From: Butyriboletus loyo
Lineage: Eukaryota; Basidiomycota; Agaricomycetes; Boletales; Boletaceae
Assembly (NCBI GenBank): GCA_038093515.1
Contig: JBBPSI010000117.1
Coordinates: 1 to 64,000 of the forward strand
Direction of reading: 5' to 3'
Length of the DNA stretch: 64,000 nucleotides
Shown in pieces: positions 46,339 through 59,000 of this stretch. The position numbers were made by a program, and so were the translations under genes. How positions within the stretch are numbered: the stretch's first letter is position 1; each line of letters opens with the position of its first letter. The notes under the pieces are model-generated. The model saw nothing but the letters and a program-made list of their open reading frames with translations, was not told the DNA's origin and did no database searches.

Positions 46339-48310
46339 GATTGGCTGGCAGGCGATGCTGAAGTGTGTGTCGAAAATCGTTGCGTAGAGAGCTCCTTTTT
46401 ATCAGGTTTCCTTCTGTCATGCCATAGTACCCGTGGTCTCTGGAACGTTGCCGTCCGCCACGCCTCGCGTATAGTACCGCCGATTTGGATAAAATCTCAA
46501 CCAGAAAAAGGAGGTTGTTAGCAACGTTGGAGAATGCCGAACATGTTATCACTTCCGAGACCTTGACTGGGGGAATGCCTCCTTATCGCGCTCATGACAA
46601 TTCTTATCCGCACCAAGAAGCATCTCGAGAACACGCCGGTTCCGCAGAAATACCCCCTGTTTGAAGATCAAAGGGCCCTAAATAAGTTCCTGCTCCATGA
46701 TAAACTACCAGTGATAGATAAACCTCCCGTAAACCATGCCAACCGCAACCGATAATGTCACTCGCCATGTGTACCATGGTCGCACCCCGCATGACGACAA
46801 GGCACGTTCGTCGGGAAAGAAAGCGTGCCTGAACTCGTTCTCCAACGACCCATGCTGAGGTAAAATAATTCGCACCTTCATTTCCTTACCCACCATAGTG
46901 CTCGCCGGATCAACTAATCGGGGGTTTCCAGCACCGAAACAAACGAACGCACAACCAAAAATCTAAAATCCAGCCAGAGCGACATTGCATTTCTTAGACC
47001 AAGTCCAGATGAACGAGTCACCACATGTCGTCCTGTCCATCAAACCTATATAACGTAGTGTGCCCATTCAGACCACATCCCCCTAAATATTCCACGTCTG
47101 CCCTCAAAGAGCCATCAGTGCTGCACCCAATGTCGACAACGGAGCAAGTCGCAGACGAAAAAAAAAGACACGCGCCTTTCTCCACAACAACCCCAGTGGT
47201 CATTGATCGGACCCTCGATCCCCCTCGCAACCACCAAAAGTTGGCCACGATCAGGAAGGCGCTACACTCAATGCAATGCGCTTCGTACAGTGCTTCCACT
47301 GCGCTGAGAAAATACAGTGATCGAGAGTGTGCGCAAACATCAATACCGAGAAATACGATGTCGGAAGCTGTCGAGCGGGATCTCAACGACGGAATCAGAA
47401 AGGGGTAGAGCACGTACGTAGTAATGGATATACGTCACTCGGCCCATGATAAAGAACGGGACTATTAAACGCATCCATCGGATTCGACCAAATCATAACC
47501 CTGTGTTCACGCACCGTAATGCAAGAACCACCCGTAAAACGCGATCTTGTCCACATACAAAAAGTGACCCCACCCTTCGTCAAAAGGCGCATATAGACAC
47601 TAAATAACCTGAACCACTCACGCGCGTCCATGTCAACATATTCACGCCATTGACAGAACAGACAATATCACACTAACAAGAGCGACACATTAATGATGCT
47701 CGCAGAACCGCCCCACCCATACAAACGCAAACGCATGAGCGGGCCAGTCTGTCGGACTCAACTCCAGAATGTTCTCCTTGTCTGGGTCCGGGATGAGGGC
47801 ACTATTGGACGTCATCATCACCACGTTGAGATGTCAAAAACCGCGTAGGAATGGTGACTTGTATAATTTATATTACCTGCTGGGGGAACTGAAATGGCAA
47901 GGGCATCAGAAGAAGGATAACCCGCCGAGCATACTCCCCACGCACGTCACGATCGTTCCAGTGACTCTCCATCCAACGTGTATGGATATTACTTGGATCA
48001 TTCTCCAAGACGCAGCAGACTTTGACCTGTTTGAAACTCCATTGCGGCAAGACGGGGTTCGCAGCGTACAGATAACATCTGAACACCTGGTGTGGGAACT
48101 ATATTCTGGTCGTAAGCGAACGTACGTGCCTGACATGGGCACGGCTGCCTCGACTGATATCTTCCACGGTCTCATTATCATGTGTGTACCCAAAAGTCGC
48201 GTTGCTATAGCAAGAAACCTCATGATTGAGTCTGGTGATAGGCGCCGGGATTGTTGAGTCATCGGTGCATGTTGAAGTCGCACGACATCCCCTGCGTCCA
48301 ATATACTTGA
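46339..48310. other. No confident gene; long frames on both strands
   Basis: Overlapping frames at 47025-47408 (plus) and 47018-47413 (minus), plus 47769-48257 (plus) and 47906-48319 (minus), cannot all be real and none has a motif. A minus-strand pair (47631-47395 and 47413-47018) would be the best guess for an unknown gene. Confidence 0.35.
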
Positions 48311-48315
48311 ACGGG

Positions 48316-49159
48316 TCATTCAGATTGTATTCCGGCTGATCTCAAGTCGGAAGCACAATCTAACCTCTTGGCCGGTTGCAACTGGGTCTCAAGCTGGGCC
48401 TGCGCGAGTGTCCTCTCGAGTCTTCTCCGATCGCTCTCGGCTTTCGCCATCATTCGCTGGAGTTCTCTACGCGCTTGTTCCAGTTCCTCTTTCCAAGCGC
48501 GATCGTTCGCTTTCTCAGCCCCCTCCATCTCCGTCTGCAACTCGGCCTGTTCTTCTGTATGTTTCTCTAGTTTCTTGGTCATTTCTTCGGTATGCACAGC
48601 CTGCGGAAGTCTCGCTGAGCTTCTTTCCTCCCTTGCTAGGCAGAACATACAACGCAAGCGCCAAGTAGGTAGTACTGCGATGTCGTTGGCTTTCCCGCCG
48701 AGTTTGCTGCAGAACCAGGCACGTTGGGAAGAGTAGTGAGGGCAATCTAGAAGGAGATGGAAGACAGTGTCGGCTCAGTTGCTATCGCACTTAGGACAGG
48801 CGGGGGTGGGCCCTCTCTCATTCTGAAAAAATGTTTATTGACTGGGGCATGACCTGAGCGCAGTTGGAACAGTGCCACGTTTCGGAAGCTTGTCGACGAG
48901 CTCGAGAAAACGGTTGGACGGGAGGGTGGGGTCGATGGATAACGAGAGTGGAGCGCAGGATGAGGTTGAGAAGATTTCTTTTCGCCTGTTGTTGGACGGT
49001 TTGCTTTGCTGCCGTTTTGCTGCGGGGGAGGGTTCTGTGCGTTCCTTTGGGGACTCTGAGCACGGCTCCAGTTCGTAGAAACAATGCGAACATTGGCGAG
49101 GTTTTCGTCTTCACATAGTGCGCGGAACATTCGCAGGTTCTTTTAGCGAAGTACCCCAC
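48316..49159 (-). pseudogene. LINE-type (non-LTR) retrotransposon ORF2 3' end, decayed
   Basis: On the minus strand about 49000-48810 reads FRNVALFQLRSGHAPVNKHF then a Cys-containing segment, and about 48790-48670 reads ADTVFHLLLDCPHYSSQRAW. This is the layout of the C-terminal region of LINE ORF2: a LRTGH-like motif, then a CxxC...H....C zinc-knuckle-type segment ending in HCPHY-type sequence. Downstream is an Ala/Glu/Arg-rich coiled coil (48657-48360: EEQAELQTEMEGAEKANDRA, then further heptads). Stops and frame changes interrupt it. No endonuclease or reverse-transcriptase core is present, consistent with a truncated fragment. Confidence 0.6.
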
Positions 49160-50275
49160 CGACTTGTGGAACGGAGGTACAGTACATATAGATGAGACCG
49201 TTGAGTTGTGGTCGCGGGCTCGGATTTATGATCACGAAGTTGTGCTCTGAGAAGGAGTGATTACACTTATCCGGTCCGGGCCCCAAACAAATGCGAAAAC
49301 GGTGAATATTCCTACAGTCGACGAACACGCCAGCCCCGAGACCTGAACAGGTTACAGGACATACTGGACGAAGTCAATGATTCTGACTCGTTGTAGTCAA
49401 TTAATAATTTTTTACAGGAACGATGCAGGTGGGAACCATGATTCACATCACCATTGGAAAAATACGCCTCGAAGAGTTGTTTGACTTCTCAGATACGATG
49501 TGGGTCGAGATTACTTCCTGGACACCAACGAAGTCTCCCGACAGATGACAAGGAGCTAGAGCTATACGAATTAGTTGATTTGGAGAGGCAGATGATGGCG
49601 ACATAGTAAATGATCCAACACCATGAAATCGAGGCCAACCCCTGACTTCGTTTCATGCACTTTGGTAATTCGGATGTTTCGAACTCAGGCGAAGTCCTTG
49701 CAGTCACTTCACTTCGACAGGATGGCGATGTTCTTCAACTTCGACTACTAGCTCCTCCCAGTTACTTCGTAGTCTCAGCAATCTACTCAGTTCCTCAACA
49801 ACTTCTTGGGCCTTTAGGAAGCTTTGTTTTCCTTTTTCGGTTAGCGCGCCGACGACTTCCTCGACCTAAGTCTCGAAGATCGCTGGCTCGTTTCCCCTCA
49901 CCCTATACGTGACGTCCGTGCTTCGTCAGACGCTATAGTCTTTTGTCCACAAGTCCTTATGGTGTGGCCCCGAGCCCCGCTCGAGCTACTTCCAACGTCT
50001 TTAAGCCCCACTCGTGACCCCGGATTCAACCCTCTAGGATTCAACAAACCGTCACAATCTGATTGTGGATGATGACGCTCGCCCTACTTGATGGGGACGG
50101 CGAGCATGGCGATCCCACCGTGCCCTTTCCCTTCAATTTATCACACACCGTATCCCCTTCATACGACAAGCTTACCCGAGCATTACAGCTTTTTGTGCGT
50201 CTTAGAGAGTCTTTCGGCGCTCTACTGCTCTTTCCCTCTATCCCACAACGAATGCAAACATATTGCATCTGATCA
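49160..50275. other. No gene seen; left border of the truncated gypsy element
   Basis: Short frames only. The plus frame 49655-49912 has no motif. The gypsy sequence to the right loses recognisable similarity near 50290. Confidence 0.4.
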
Positions 50276-50289
50276 CCCTATTGTCGTGC

Positions 50290-51734
50290 GGCTACCTTGA
50301 TTTGATCAGGGAGATCGATGTGGCCAGTGGCTCAATCTATTACTGGGTTGGCCTCTCGTAGCCACGGTAATCCCAGGATCATGTTTTCTCGGCCTATGTT
50401 GAGGACTAGGAAGCTCCATTCCTCCTCGGTTTCTCCAATCCTGATGGAGATGTTGACCTTATATCTGATGACTCCTCCTTGGTTGTTTGACCTGTCCACA
50501 TTCTGGGCACTTAGTGGTTTGGGTAGCCGTTCCATCGGCAGTCTCTTTCACTTCACTAGATCGCGATCTATGAAGCATCCGCTTGCACCACTGTCCACCA
50601 GGGCGAATGTGTCGACGATTTGACCTCCTTCGTGCGCGAATAATGACACAGGAACTCGAATTGATTGCGCATTTGGGTTTGACAAAACTACGGGGGCGAT
50701 TACATGAGGAGGCAAAGACGTCGAAACTTCCCTCCTTTCTAAAAATCCTTTGGCCATTCTTCGGCCACCTTGGTTGCTGCTACAGGCAGCTTTTCTTCGT
50801 CTTCGTTGAAGCATGCCTTGAGGACGTTCAAGACATCTTCTTGTTGCGTGCCTCGACCTTTCAACTCGGACAAATAGTCGACGAGCGGGGAGGGCTTGGT
50901 CTCTTGTTGCGTGACGACGGCGGCGCGTGTGCGCTGAGGGTTGCGAGGGGGACGAGGGGGTGGTCCTCGGGAGTTCTGCCCATTGCGAGGGGGGCGAGGA
51001 TGGTTGGTCGATCGGCAGCCGACTTGGTGGCAAACGAAGCACTTGTTCTGCTTCATGTACTCCACGCGTTGTATGGGAGTAAGTCAAACTGCGTCGACGT
51101 CCATTGCGTTGGGGTCCCTTCTGCTGGACGAGGGCTTGGTGGGAGAGGAGAACGTGGGAATGTAGCGTTTCCTGGCGCGGAGGTCGTCGATGCGCTTGTG
51201 TTGTGCATGGAAGGCAGATGTTTTCTCAGCCCATCCGGCAAGCATGGTAGGGGGTTTCTCGCAAGAGAGGACAGACTCAGCGAGGCGGGGGTCAAGACCA
51301 TGGATGAACCACTCGATGAGAGCTTTTTCATCAATGATTCCGGACTTGGCAGCGAGGAGTTGGAATTCCGTGACATATGTGTCGTAGCCGTCTTTGCGGT
51401 TGGCCTTGTTCTGGGTTAGGTTCCCCAGGTCGATATGAGCACTTTCTCCTACGTCGAAGGGATGGAAGACTCGGTGAAAGTCTTCGCAGACGGTGGAGAA
51501 TTCCCTTTGTCGTGCTGTAGGGTGACTGTCCAGAAGAAGGCTCATCCATCCTTCAGAGAACGTCTTGCCCTTTCCTTCGCTCATTTTCATAAGGAGGGCG
51601 TTGATCTTTGATTCGTCATCTGGAAATGCCGTCTGGTTGGCAGCGAAATAGGTGCGCATGGCGAGGAGCCATCGCGAGGCATCTTCATTGAGGCCGGTGA
51701 AGTCCTTGGGGACGATATTCTTTTTGTCGGACAT
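50290..51734 (-). pseudogene. Gypsy gag-protease, stop-interrupted and truncated before reverse transcriptase
   Basis: From Met 51734 the frame reads KNIVPKDFTGLNEDASRWLL and DFHRVFHPFDVGESAHIDLG (capsid-like). TGA at 51084-51086 interrupts it where the intact copy at 63045 has CGA. In the same frame 51083-50739 adds a zinc-knuckle-like CFVCHQVGCRSTNH. A shifted frame then carries the protease (FALVDSGASGCFIDRDLVK, catalytic DSGA) and, after another TGA near 50545, NMILGLPWLREANPVID. Nothing of reverse transcriptase, RNase H or integrase follows, so the element is cut near 50290. The 5' LTR is at 52138-52564. Confidence 0.88.
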
Positions 51735-52137
51735 ATCGTTATTGTCGTCTTCGTAGTCAGAAGGGTCTGCGGGTGGAAAATACGGCGGGGAGGGAGAGCG
51801 GGAAGCGTGGGGGGAGACGTGGGGGGTTCTGTCAAGCCAGTCGTCGTTATAACCGTCGTCGCTGGGTGCCGGTTCGTCTTCCTGCCCTAGACCCTGGTCC
51901 TCGGGTTGATAAGAGGGTTCGGGGTCCGACTGGGGCAAAGGGGAAAACTGGGGTTGAGGGTCTGGCGGGGTAGGAGAGTGTGGCGGCGATGGGTTGTCGA
52001 CGACGATGGGTTCCGGTTCGGGGGAGGGAACGCGGAAAGAACGACCGACGCATCTGGGACATTGGATGGAAATGTTGGGCGAGGGGAGGGCGGCTTTACT
52101 GCTGAAGAGCAGAAGCAAGGTGAAGATCTAGTTCTTT

Positions 52138-52564
52138 TGTTACGCTGGGCGCTAACAATCAGAACAGCGAGGAGGCACTCTGGAGTGGCCTCGAGACTCT
52201 GGAGACGATTCTGGAGAAGTCTCAGACTATGTCTTAGTGCTCGCACTAAGAGTCTGGCAGTGAACTAATTGCTAGCAGAAAGCTGCGTAGAACTAGATAC
52301 TGTTACAGGGCGTAAAGACAGAAGCTTTATACTACTGAGGTCTGCGCACAGACCATGCTCCCTAATCGGGTCGTGAGAGCGAAAGTACAAATGAGGAAGG
52401 GATACTCTAGAACGTTCCAGAGTATGAAAGAAAACGCGTCCGTGCGCGGGAAGTGATGACTAAGTACGAACGGTTGTCACCGTTCAAGTGGAACTAGCAA
52501 AAGGCTAGGTGAATGTAATAGTCCTAACGGTAATGGGGAGAAAAAGTAGACCACTACCGTAACA
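52138..52564 (-). repeat. 5' LTR, family LTR-3, of the truncated gypsy element
   Basis: The reverse complement of the LTR at 62221-62644, running from TGTTACGC at 52138 to CGTAACA at 52564. The gag is read leftwards from it. The element is inserted in an LTR-2 copy whose remaining part begins at 52565. Confidence 0.92.
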
Positions 52565-53037
52565 TCTTTTGCATTCAGACTTCGTCATATTTCTCTTTCA
52601 AAGGTCACGTGACTTAGCGCACGTGATCGTGGGATTATACATGTGACCACAGGCTGACTAAGCATATGATGTCATGGTCCAGACTGGCCCAGACTCTATG
52701 ACATCACACCTCATGTATTTAATCTCTGTTTGCTTCTCTTCTTTTTGATTGCCATTGACTTCTATTTCCCGTCATCATCAACTCATGACTCCCTTCATAT
52801 ATACATGTATAGTAACTAGTCTCACACACTGCTTGGTCTGTGCGCACTTCCTTGTAATATAAAAGGGCTCATGGTTGTGGCTAGGATTCCCTAGCTTTAA
52901 CCACTTGTCTATTTGCTGGCAACAGTTGAGGGATTAAGGTCCTGAGCTATTCCTCATTACCATCACCAGTACTTGTGTAGTACTGCAACAGTCGCGGAAC
53001 CCCGTGTGCCACTTGATAACTCCATTGTCTCGTAACA
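52565..53037 (+). repeat. LTR-2 copy, 5' end lost to a nested gypsy insertion
   Basis: Aligns with 1857-2322 of the first LTR-2 from TCTTTTGCATT onward and ends CTCGTAACA. The first 27 bases or so are missing at the junction with the LTR-3 element, showing nested insertion. Its right end interrupts the minus-strand gene at 53038. Confidence 0.88.
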
Positions 53038-53164
53038 GAATGAGCCCAGATAGTTGCGTGGAGGCCTGGGATTGTGCAGGCGGTGGCACGTCTGTGGGCA
53101 CTCGGGAGGACTCCTTTGAAGACGAGGTGCGAGACGATGTACCCAATGGTACAGGCGCAGGGGA

Positions 53165-53300
53165 TTGGACGTGGACAGATGGGGCATGGACGGATGGGGC
53201 ATGGACGGATGGGGCGTGGATGGATGGGGCGTGGATGGATGGGGCGTGGACGGATGGGGCGTGGACGGATGGGGCGTGGACGGATGGGGCATGGACTGAG
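53165..53300 (+). repeat. 15-bp minisatellite
   Basis: About nine units of GG(C/A)GATGGGGC(A/G)TGGA-like sequence in tandem. It is the coding source of the PHPST-type repeats on the minus strand. Confidence 0.85.
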
Positions 53301-54082
53301 GTGGCAGATGGGGCACGGGCTGAGGTGGTGGATGGACCATGGACAGAGGTGCGGGAGGGGGCACGAGATTCAGCCCCAGAAGGCGCGGGAGGGGCAGCGT
53401 TGGAGGGGACTGGAGAGGCAGCAACAGAGGGACCTGGAGTGGGGGCGATCGGCAGCGCTCCCTGTTTCCCAGAAGGCTCCGCTACCGCTGTAAATATGTT
53501 GAGGTATGTCTATTTACTTGTGCTGGGTTGTTCACTCACAAGTGTTGTTCTTCCTTTTACCCCCCTTCTGCGCTTTCCCTTTACTCTGCTTTTCACCTAG
53601 GTTATGCATTTCAATGAGAATATAGTGGTGATTTGAAGATTAAAGACGTACCCTGTGGCGCAATTCCAAAGTGTGCTTCCACTCTGGCTGCCAACATCTT
53701 CCAGTCCTTTGTGGTGACGTCCTTTATTCTGAATCCATATTTGGATCCAGACAAGAGTGGATCCTTCTGGGTCCATTCCGCATAGTGGGCATCCCAGTCT
53801 GTTTTGGACTTGGTCAGTTGAGGTATGGCTGAAATGCTGCCACTCACCCAATGCACCGATGTCCTGGCATTCCAGGACTATATCTGGGTTCTGCTCTCTC
53901 CATTCCGCAATGACGTCGTACTCATGGCAGCCGACGTAGTACTCGATGGCAAGGTAGTTGTCGAAGACTCGTGACCTATACTTGGGGTCGCCGACATTCT
54001 TCTTCACCGTTGTAAGTAAACCCTCGACAATACCATCCATGTAGTAGATATACTTCCGCATGAGCGTGCAGATGTTTGGCTG

Positions 54083-54591
54083 TGTTATAATCATAACATT
54101 TATTCACACACTTTCACTTTGGACTTAGTCGTTTTCACTTTCAAAGGTCACGTGACATAGCGCACATGATCGTGGGAACTTACATGTGATCTCATGCTGA
54201 CTAAGCATATGATGTCATGGCCCAGACCAGGCCTAGACTCTATGACGTCACGACACATGTATTTAATCTCCATTTACTTCTCTTCTTTATGATCCCCGCG
54301 CCCCGTGTAGTTAATCACCGTTGCGCTTCTCTTCTTTAGTCTAGCCATGTATAGTAGTTCATCACATGCACAGCATGGTCTGTGCGCATCTCTGTACAAT
54401 ATATAAAGGCTTGTGGTTAGACTAGGATTCCCTAGTTTTAACCACTTGTCTATTCACTGGCAACAGTTGAGGATTAAGTTGAAGCTCCAGTTTCATACCT
54501 GCCAGGTACTTGTGTATACCTGCGACTGTTGTGGACCACTTGTGGCTGGGTACTACGTGCTAGCATTCAACTGTGCGTTGCCTTCACAACA
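54083..54591 (+). repeat. Solo LTR, family LTR-4 (509 bp) with target duplication GGCTG
   Basis: Starts TGTTATAATCATAACA and ends CACAACA. Flanked by GGCTG at 54078-54082 and 54592-54596. It matches 61641-62162 and shares long blocks with LTR-2 (CTGACTAAGCATATGATGTC, GGCAACAGTTGAGG). A TATA-like ATATATAAAGG lies near 54400. Confidence 0.92.
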
Positions 54592-54848
54592 GGCTGCACC
54601 TTTACTCCTTCTGGGGTGGCCTGGAGGTACATGAAGATGTGGTGTTGCTAAATGAAATGGCGAATGTGTGAATGGTAGAAGGATGGGACGGTGATCGGCT
54701 TCTCCACGACGGAGTTCGTCTCCCATCTGAATACGACGACCTTGAAGAATTGGCCATTCATGGTTGCGGTGGGGAGATAACGGGTGGCGAGGATGAGGTG
54801 GAGTTCGAGTGAGTCTGGGACAAGGTTTGGGAAGAATATGTCGGACAT

Positions 54849-55185
54849 GCTGAATGTGTGGTCAGGGGTGGTTGAAAATGAATATAATGGTTGATGTGAA
54901 ATCTGGACGCGTTGCTAGTATAAGTATCCTTTGTTTCAATCGCCGATTCATTCATTCTGCACAGCCATTGTGTCAATAGAACATTATTCAGCATTTTTGC
55001 CGAACCGGGGTATAAATAAAACAATTATGTATACCATATATGGAACTCAATGGCGATGTGTGACATAAATAAAATATTGGTGCACCTGGTGGGTGCTCCA
55101 GTGCTATTAGTGTTCACAAGTGTTCACAGGTTTTCTACGGTGCGGGAAACGTGTTCTACCCTTTGCGAAAAGCATTAATGGAGTT
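54849..55185. other. Promoter side of the divergent decayed genes, no gene seen
   Basis: AT-rich sequence upstream of the minus-strand start at 54848; no supported frame. Confidence 0.4.
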
Positions 55186-55189
55186 CTTA

Positions 55190-55545
55190 AATGACTGTTT
55201 GCAAGTGTTTGAAAGTGTTTGAAAGTGTTTGAAAGTGTTTGTAAGTGTTTGTAAGTGTTTGTAAGTGTTTGTAAGTGTTTGTAAGTGTTCGCAAGTGTTC
55301 GAAAGTCTTTGCAGGTCCTCTAGCCCAATTCCTGCATATTCCAAAATACTTTGTGCAGTTGTAAAATAACTATTTGAAAGTGTTCGTAAGTGTTCATAAG
55401 TGTTCATAGGTGTTTGTAGGTGTTCGAAAGTCTTTGCAGGTCCTCCAACCCAATTCCTGCATATTCCAAAACACTTTGTGCAGTTGTAAAACAACTATTC
55501 GAAAGTGTTTGTAAGGGTTTGTAAGGGTTCATAAGCATTTGAACG
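55190..55545 (+). repeat. AAGTGTTTG repeat field, left bracket
   Basis: Tandem (G/T)AAAGTGTTTG and GTAAGTGTTTG units fill 55190-55310. A higher-order unit of about 125 bp (GCAGGTCCTC at 55311 and 55436, followed by AATTCCTGCATATTCCAAAA and GCAGTTGTAAAA) then repeats. The same higher-order unit occurs once at 60740-60815 in the same orientation. Confidence 0.88.
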
Positions 55546-56014
55546 TTCCTTAGGCCTATTCCAACATAGGTTAATCAGTTAACGAAAGGTGGTCTACAAT
55601 GGGCTATATGTGTACAGGCCTGACGGTGAATAGCTAATGGAGTGTCTACACATCAGAATGCGTGATGATATTCATATATGTTCCAGGCGTTCCCAGGAAG
55701 ATCTGCCACCCATTCTATATTTATACAAGCCAAATACGAAAGAACTCTACAATCGAAGTCAGGATTTTCATTTCCATTTGATGAGGTCAGTAGTGTTCAC
55801 TGTGCGTTAACATCATATACCCATCGGCAACTATCCTTATTTGTAATGCTACACGTGGCATGCGGACAATGGGAAATGTTACTGATTATTACATACACAT
55901 GGTGCACCACTCGGACATTATAATGACTAAGATACATGTGGAACAGGGTATATAATACAGAGGTTATGCGGAACCAAATAGAACCGTTAACGCTACCCAC
56001 TGCCCACACTCAAT
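55546..56014. other. No gene seen; 5' region of the JmjC-like gene
   Basis: Spacer between the left repeat bracket and Met 56015. TATA-like GGGTATATAATACAG near 55947 is 65 bp upstream of the start and may be its promoter. Confidence 0.45.
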
Positions 56015-59000
56015 ATGTCCCTCCACTACTCCAATGTCAAGACTGTCACATTCGCAAGTAATGCGCCCACAGAGGAGGACTGGGACATGGAGGGAAACCG
56101 ATCCTACAATGTCAACATCGATGGAAGGCCTGTAATGACCTTCAATTTGACTGCACATGAAGGCGACGTCTTTGTGCAAATACCCAAGGACAATTTGTCC
56201 AAACGGTCTATCCACATCTATACACTGGAGGGCTGGGTTGAATGGGACCCAGAGATGCCTATGACAGTTTCCTTGGTAGATATAGATGTTCGCCCCATTC
56301 CATGTCCAACACAGGGACTTAGGTACATTGTGACAATGGAGGAGGTGATGTCCATGGATCGACCCGTTCCAAGTGACATCTCTGCTCTTGCGGAACTCAT
56401 CGCCAGAGACGTTGAATACCCTGTGCTATCCAAACAACTGAAGCGGCAAGCCACAGAGATGGTCACAAGCCCTGCAAGGTGCAAGCGATCGCAGAACTTC
56501 AAGCATGCAATTGTAGACGAAGGGGTTATCGATGTTGATGCTGAACTGGAACCGGTACCGAATGCTGGGAATATGAAGGGGAAGGGGAAGGGGAAGGCTA
56601 TCAATATCGGAGTTGAACTGGAGGACCGGGAGGCGAAAGGGAGTTCTAAGTCGAAGGGGAAGGGGAAGGCAAAGGCAAAGGCAAAGGCAAATTTGAATGC
56701 GACAAACAGCGCAGTTCACACAGAGGAGCCAGAGACGAAGGTGAAGGTGACGGCAATGGTGAAGGCAACTGGGAAGGCAATGGCAACCGTAACAGTGACA
56801 GTGAAGGCGACGGATAGCAGGGTCGATATGGAGGAAGCAGAGGAAATGGCTACGCAGATCACAAGGGCAGGGAATGCAATAGCAGGACCTTCCTGGGTTT
56901 CACAAATGGAAGAGGACTTACTCATCTGTGAGGTGCAGGCAGTGGACGATGACGACTCCATGGATGTGTGCATGGAGCTCCCTGATGCACCAGCATCACC
57001 GACTGTTACGAGACAACAATGTTATCAAGTGGCACATGGGGTTCCGCAACTGTTGCAGTACTACACAGGTACTGGCGATGGTAATGAGGAATAGCTCAGG
57101 ACCTTAATCTCTCAACTGTTGCCAGCAAATAGACAAGTGGTTAAAGCTAGGGAATCCTAGCTGCAACCACGAGCCCTTTTATATTACAAGGGAACGCGCA
57201 CAGACCAAGCAGTGCACGAGACTAGTTACTATACATGTATATACGAAGGAGTCACGCATCGATGATGATGGGAAATAGAAGTTGATGGCGATCAAAAAGA
57301 AGAGAAGTAAACGGAGATTAAATACATGAGGCGTGATGTCATAGAGTCTGGACCAGTCTGGACCATGATGTCATATGCTTAGTCAGCCTGTGGTCACATG
57401 TATAATCCCATGATCACGTGCACGACGTCACATGACCTTTGAAAGAGAAATATGACGAAGTCCAAACGTAAAATGGTTATAAGAGATATGATTATAACAC
57501 TGACAAACATGGATGTCATTGAGGACAATATTGAGGACAGCCATGGGTGTTTGGAAGATGCTTGTGAGCAAGTTTCTAATTACACTTAAATACCGGTTCA
57601 CTGACAATACTACTAATACCCATCACAGCCTATCGCCGCCTAATGAATGTGTTCGTCCCAAAGAGACATAGACATTTGTCATGGCCCGCACATGATGTGG
57701 GTACATTTCGGCCATGGTGCTGCACGAAGGTATGTGTCTCAACACATTTCATATTCATTTTCTAATCTAAGGGCGGAACGAAAATAAATACAGGACATTC
57801 GCACATCTGAGTTCATGGCCACAGCCCCTCCCACAACAGACATCTTCTGTGGAGATTGTCCGATGCTAAAGGTCATCATTCATGGCTCTGATTCCCTGGC
57901 CGAGACCATGAGCAAGATACGACATGAACTCGCAAATGGCACTGCGGTTCTCGTAAAGGAATGGTTCCAAAGGGCAGATAGTATATCTCTGGAAACTATG
58001 CTCGAAATGCGCAGATCGTTCAATCATCCTGTGCAATGGCAGGGTATGGCACACAGTTTATATATATATTTCCTTTCTTTTTCTAATCATGATGACAGAT
58101 GCTGCAGCACGTGCAACGGTATTCAGTAAGGATCCCAGTAAAAGGGACTATGACCAGATTCTGTCTACGGGCACTCTCAGGCAATTCCTGGCAAGCGTTA
58201 ACGATGGATCCAGAACATTGTGGAACTGCCTTGACCTGCCCACGACGTTGTGTGAAGTCCCATCCTTTGTGAGGTAAGTCCTATATCCATCTGCTTGTGC
58301 GTATAGCCGCATGACTCTGTCCACGTTGAAGCCCAATAATGGAAGACATTGGCGCATTCATGGCCACCGCTGGGGAGTCATACCAGGCAACGTCGTCCGG
58401 AAAAAAGAAGAATGTAACCCATTGCGGAATGGGACCACAGCTGGTCCATTACAATAACCTTGCACCAGTGGATGGGATGTAATAACTCATGCTGCCTTCT
58501 TAACATACCCACACCATGACGCCACAGGGCAACTGACATACTCATACATGAAGGAAGGTGCCAAGATCTGGGGCTACATCAACCTCAAGGACACGGCTGG
58601 CGCTGGCCAAGAAATGGTACTCTGATGCTGGGAAGAATATTATGATACCCCCATGGCGTCAGAGATGTACGACAAGGGGGTCATGGTGGGGACAGTTCTG
58701 TTGGAGCTCAGAAGTGTCCTGTGAGTGATTCACCCCACTTCCCCAAGTATGCAGCCATTGACATAGAATGGTAACACATCAGGATACAACCACCTGGGAT
58801 CAACCATATGATCTACACGCCGCTGAACTTGTACATGACCAGCGGCCACATGTATATGTATGACACGATGCATCTAACGGAGTTCGCCCTCGTATTCGAC
58901 CTTGGCATAGATAATGGGGGTAAAAAGTGGCTGCAGGCGACAAACGAGATCCACCCCAGAATGCTTCGCAAGATATACCGCATGGCATTAGCCATTCCAT

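Larger units (their letters stand above)
53038..54848 (-). pseudogene. Decayed gene of unknown function, split by a solo LTR
   Basis: From Met 54848 the minus strand reads IFFPNLVPDSLELHLILATR. After a likely intron it continues with HHIFMYLQATPEGVKVQ. The solo LTR-4 (54083-54591) sits here; leaving out it and one target copy, the same frame goes on with PNICTLMRKYIYYMDGIVEG, then YRSRVFDNYLAIEYYVGCHE and EWREQNPDIVLECQDIGALG. A frame change near 53840 leads to DWDAHYAEWTQKDPLLSGSK. Further on is a Pro-rich tail with a tandem PHPST-like repeat (53165-53295). The 3' part is cut by the LTR-2 copy at 53037. I do not recognise a family. It is divergent from the JmjC-like gene and probably part of the same mobile unit. 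Confidence 0.55.

Noticed and set aside
50583..51419. Plus-strand frame of 278 codons
   Set aside because: Antisense to gypsy gag and protease, whose motifs are clear on the minus strand. The same shadow appears at 63246-63938.
53004..53600. Plus-strand protein with WTDGA repeats
   Set aside because: The repeat is a 15-bp minisatellite, open in several frames; flanking exons of the decayed gene read on the minus strand.
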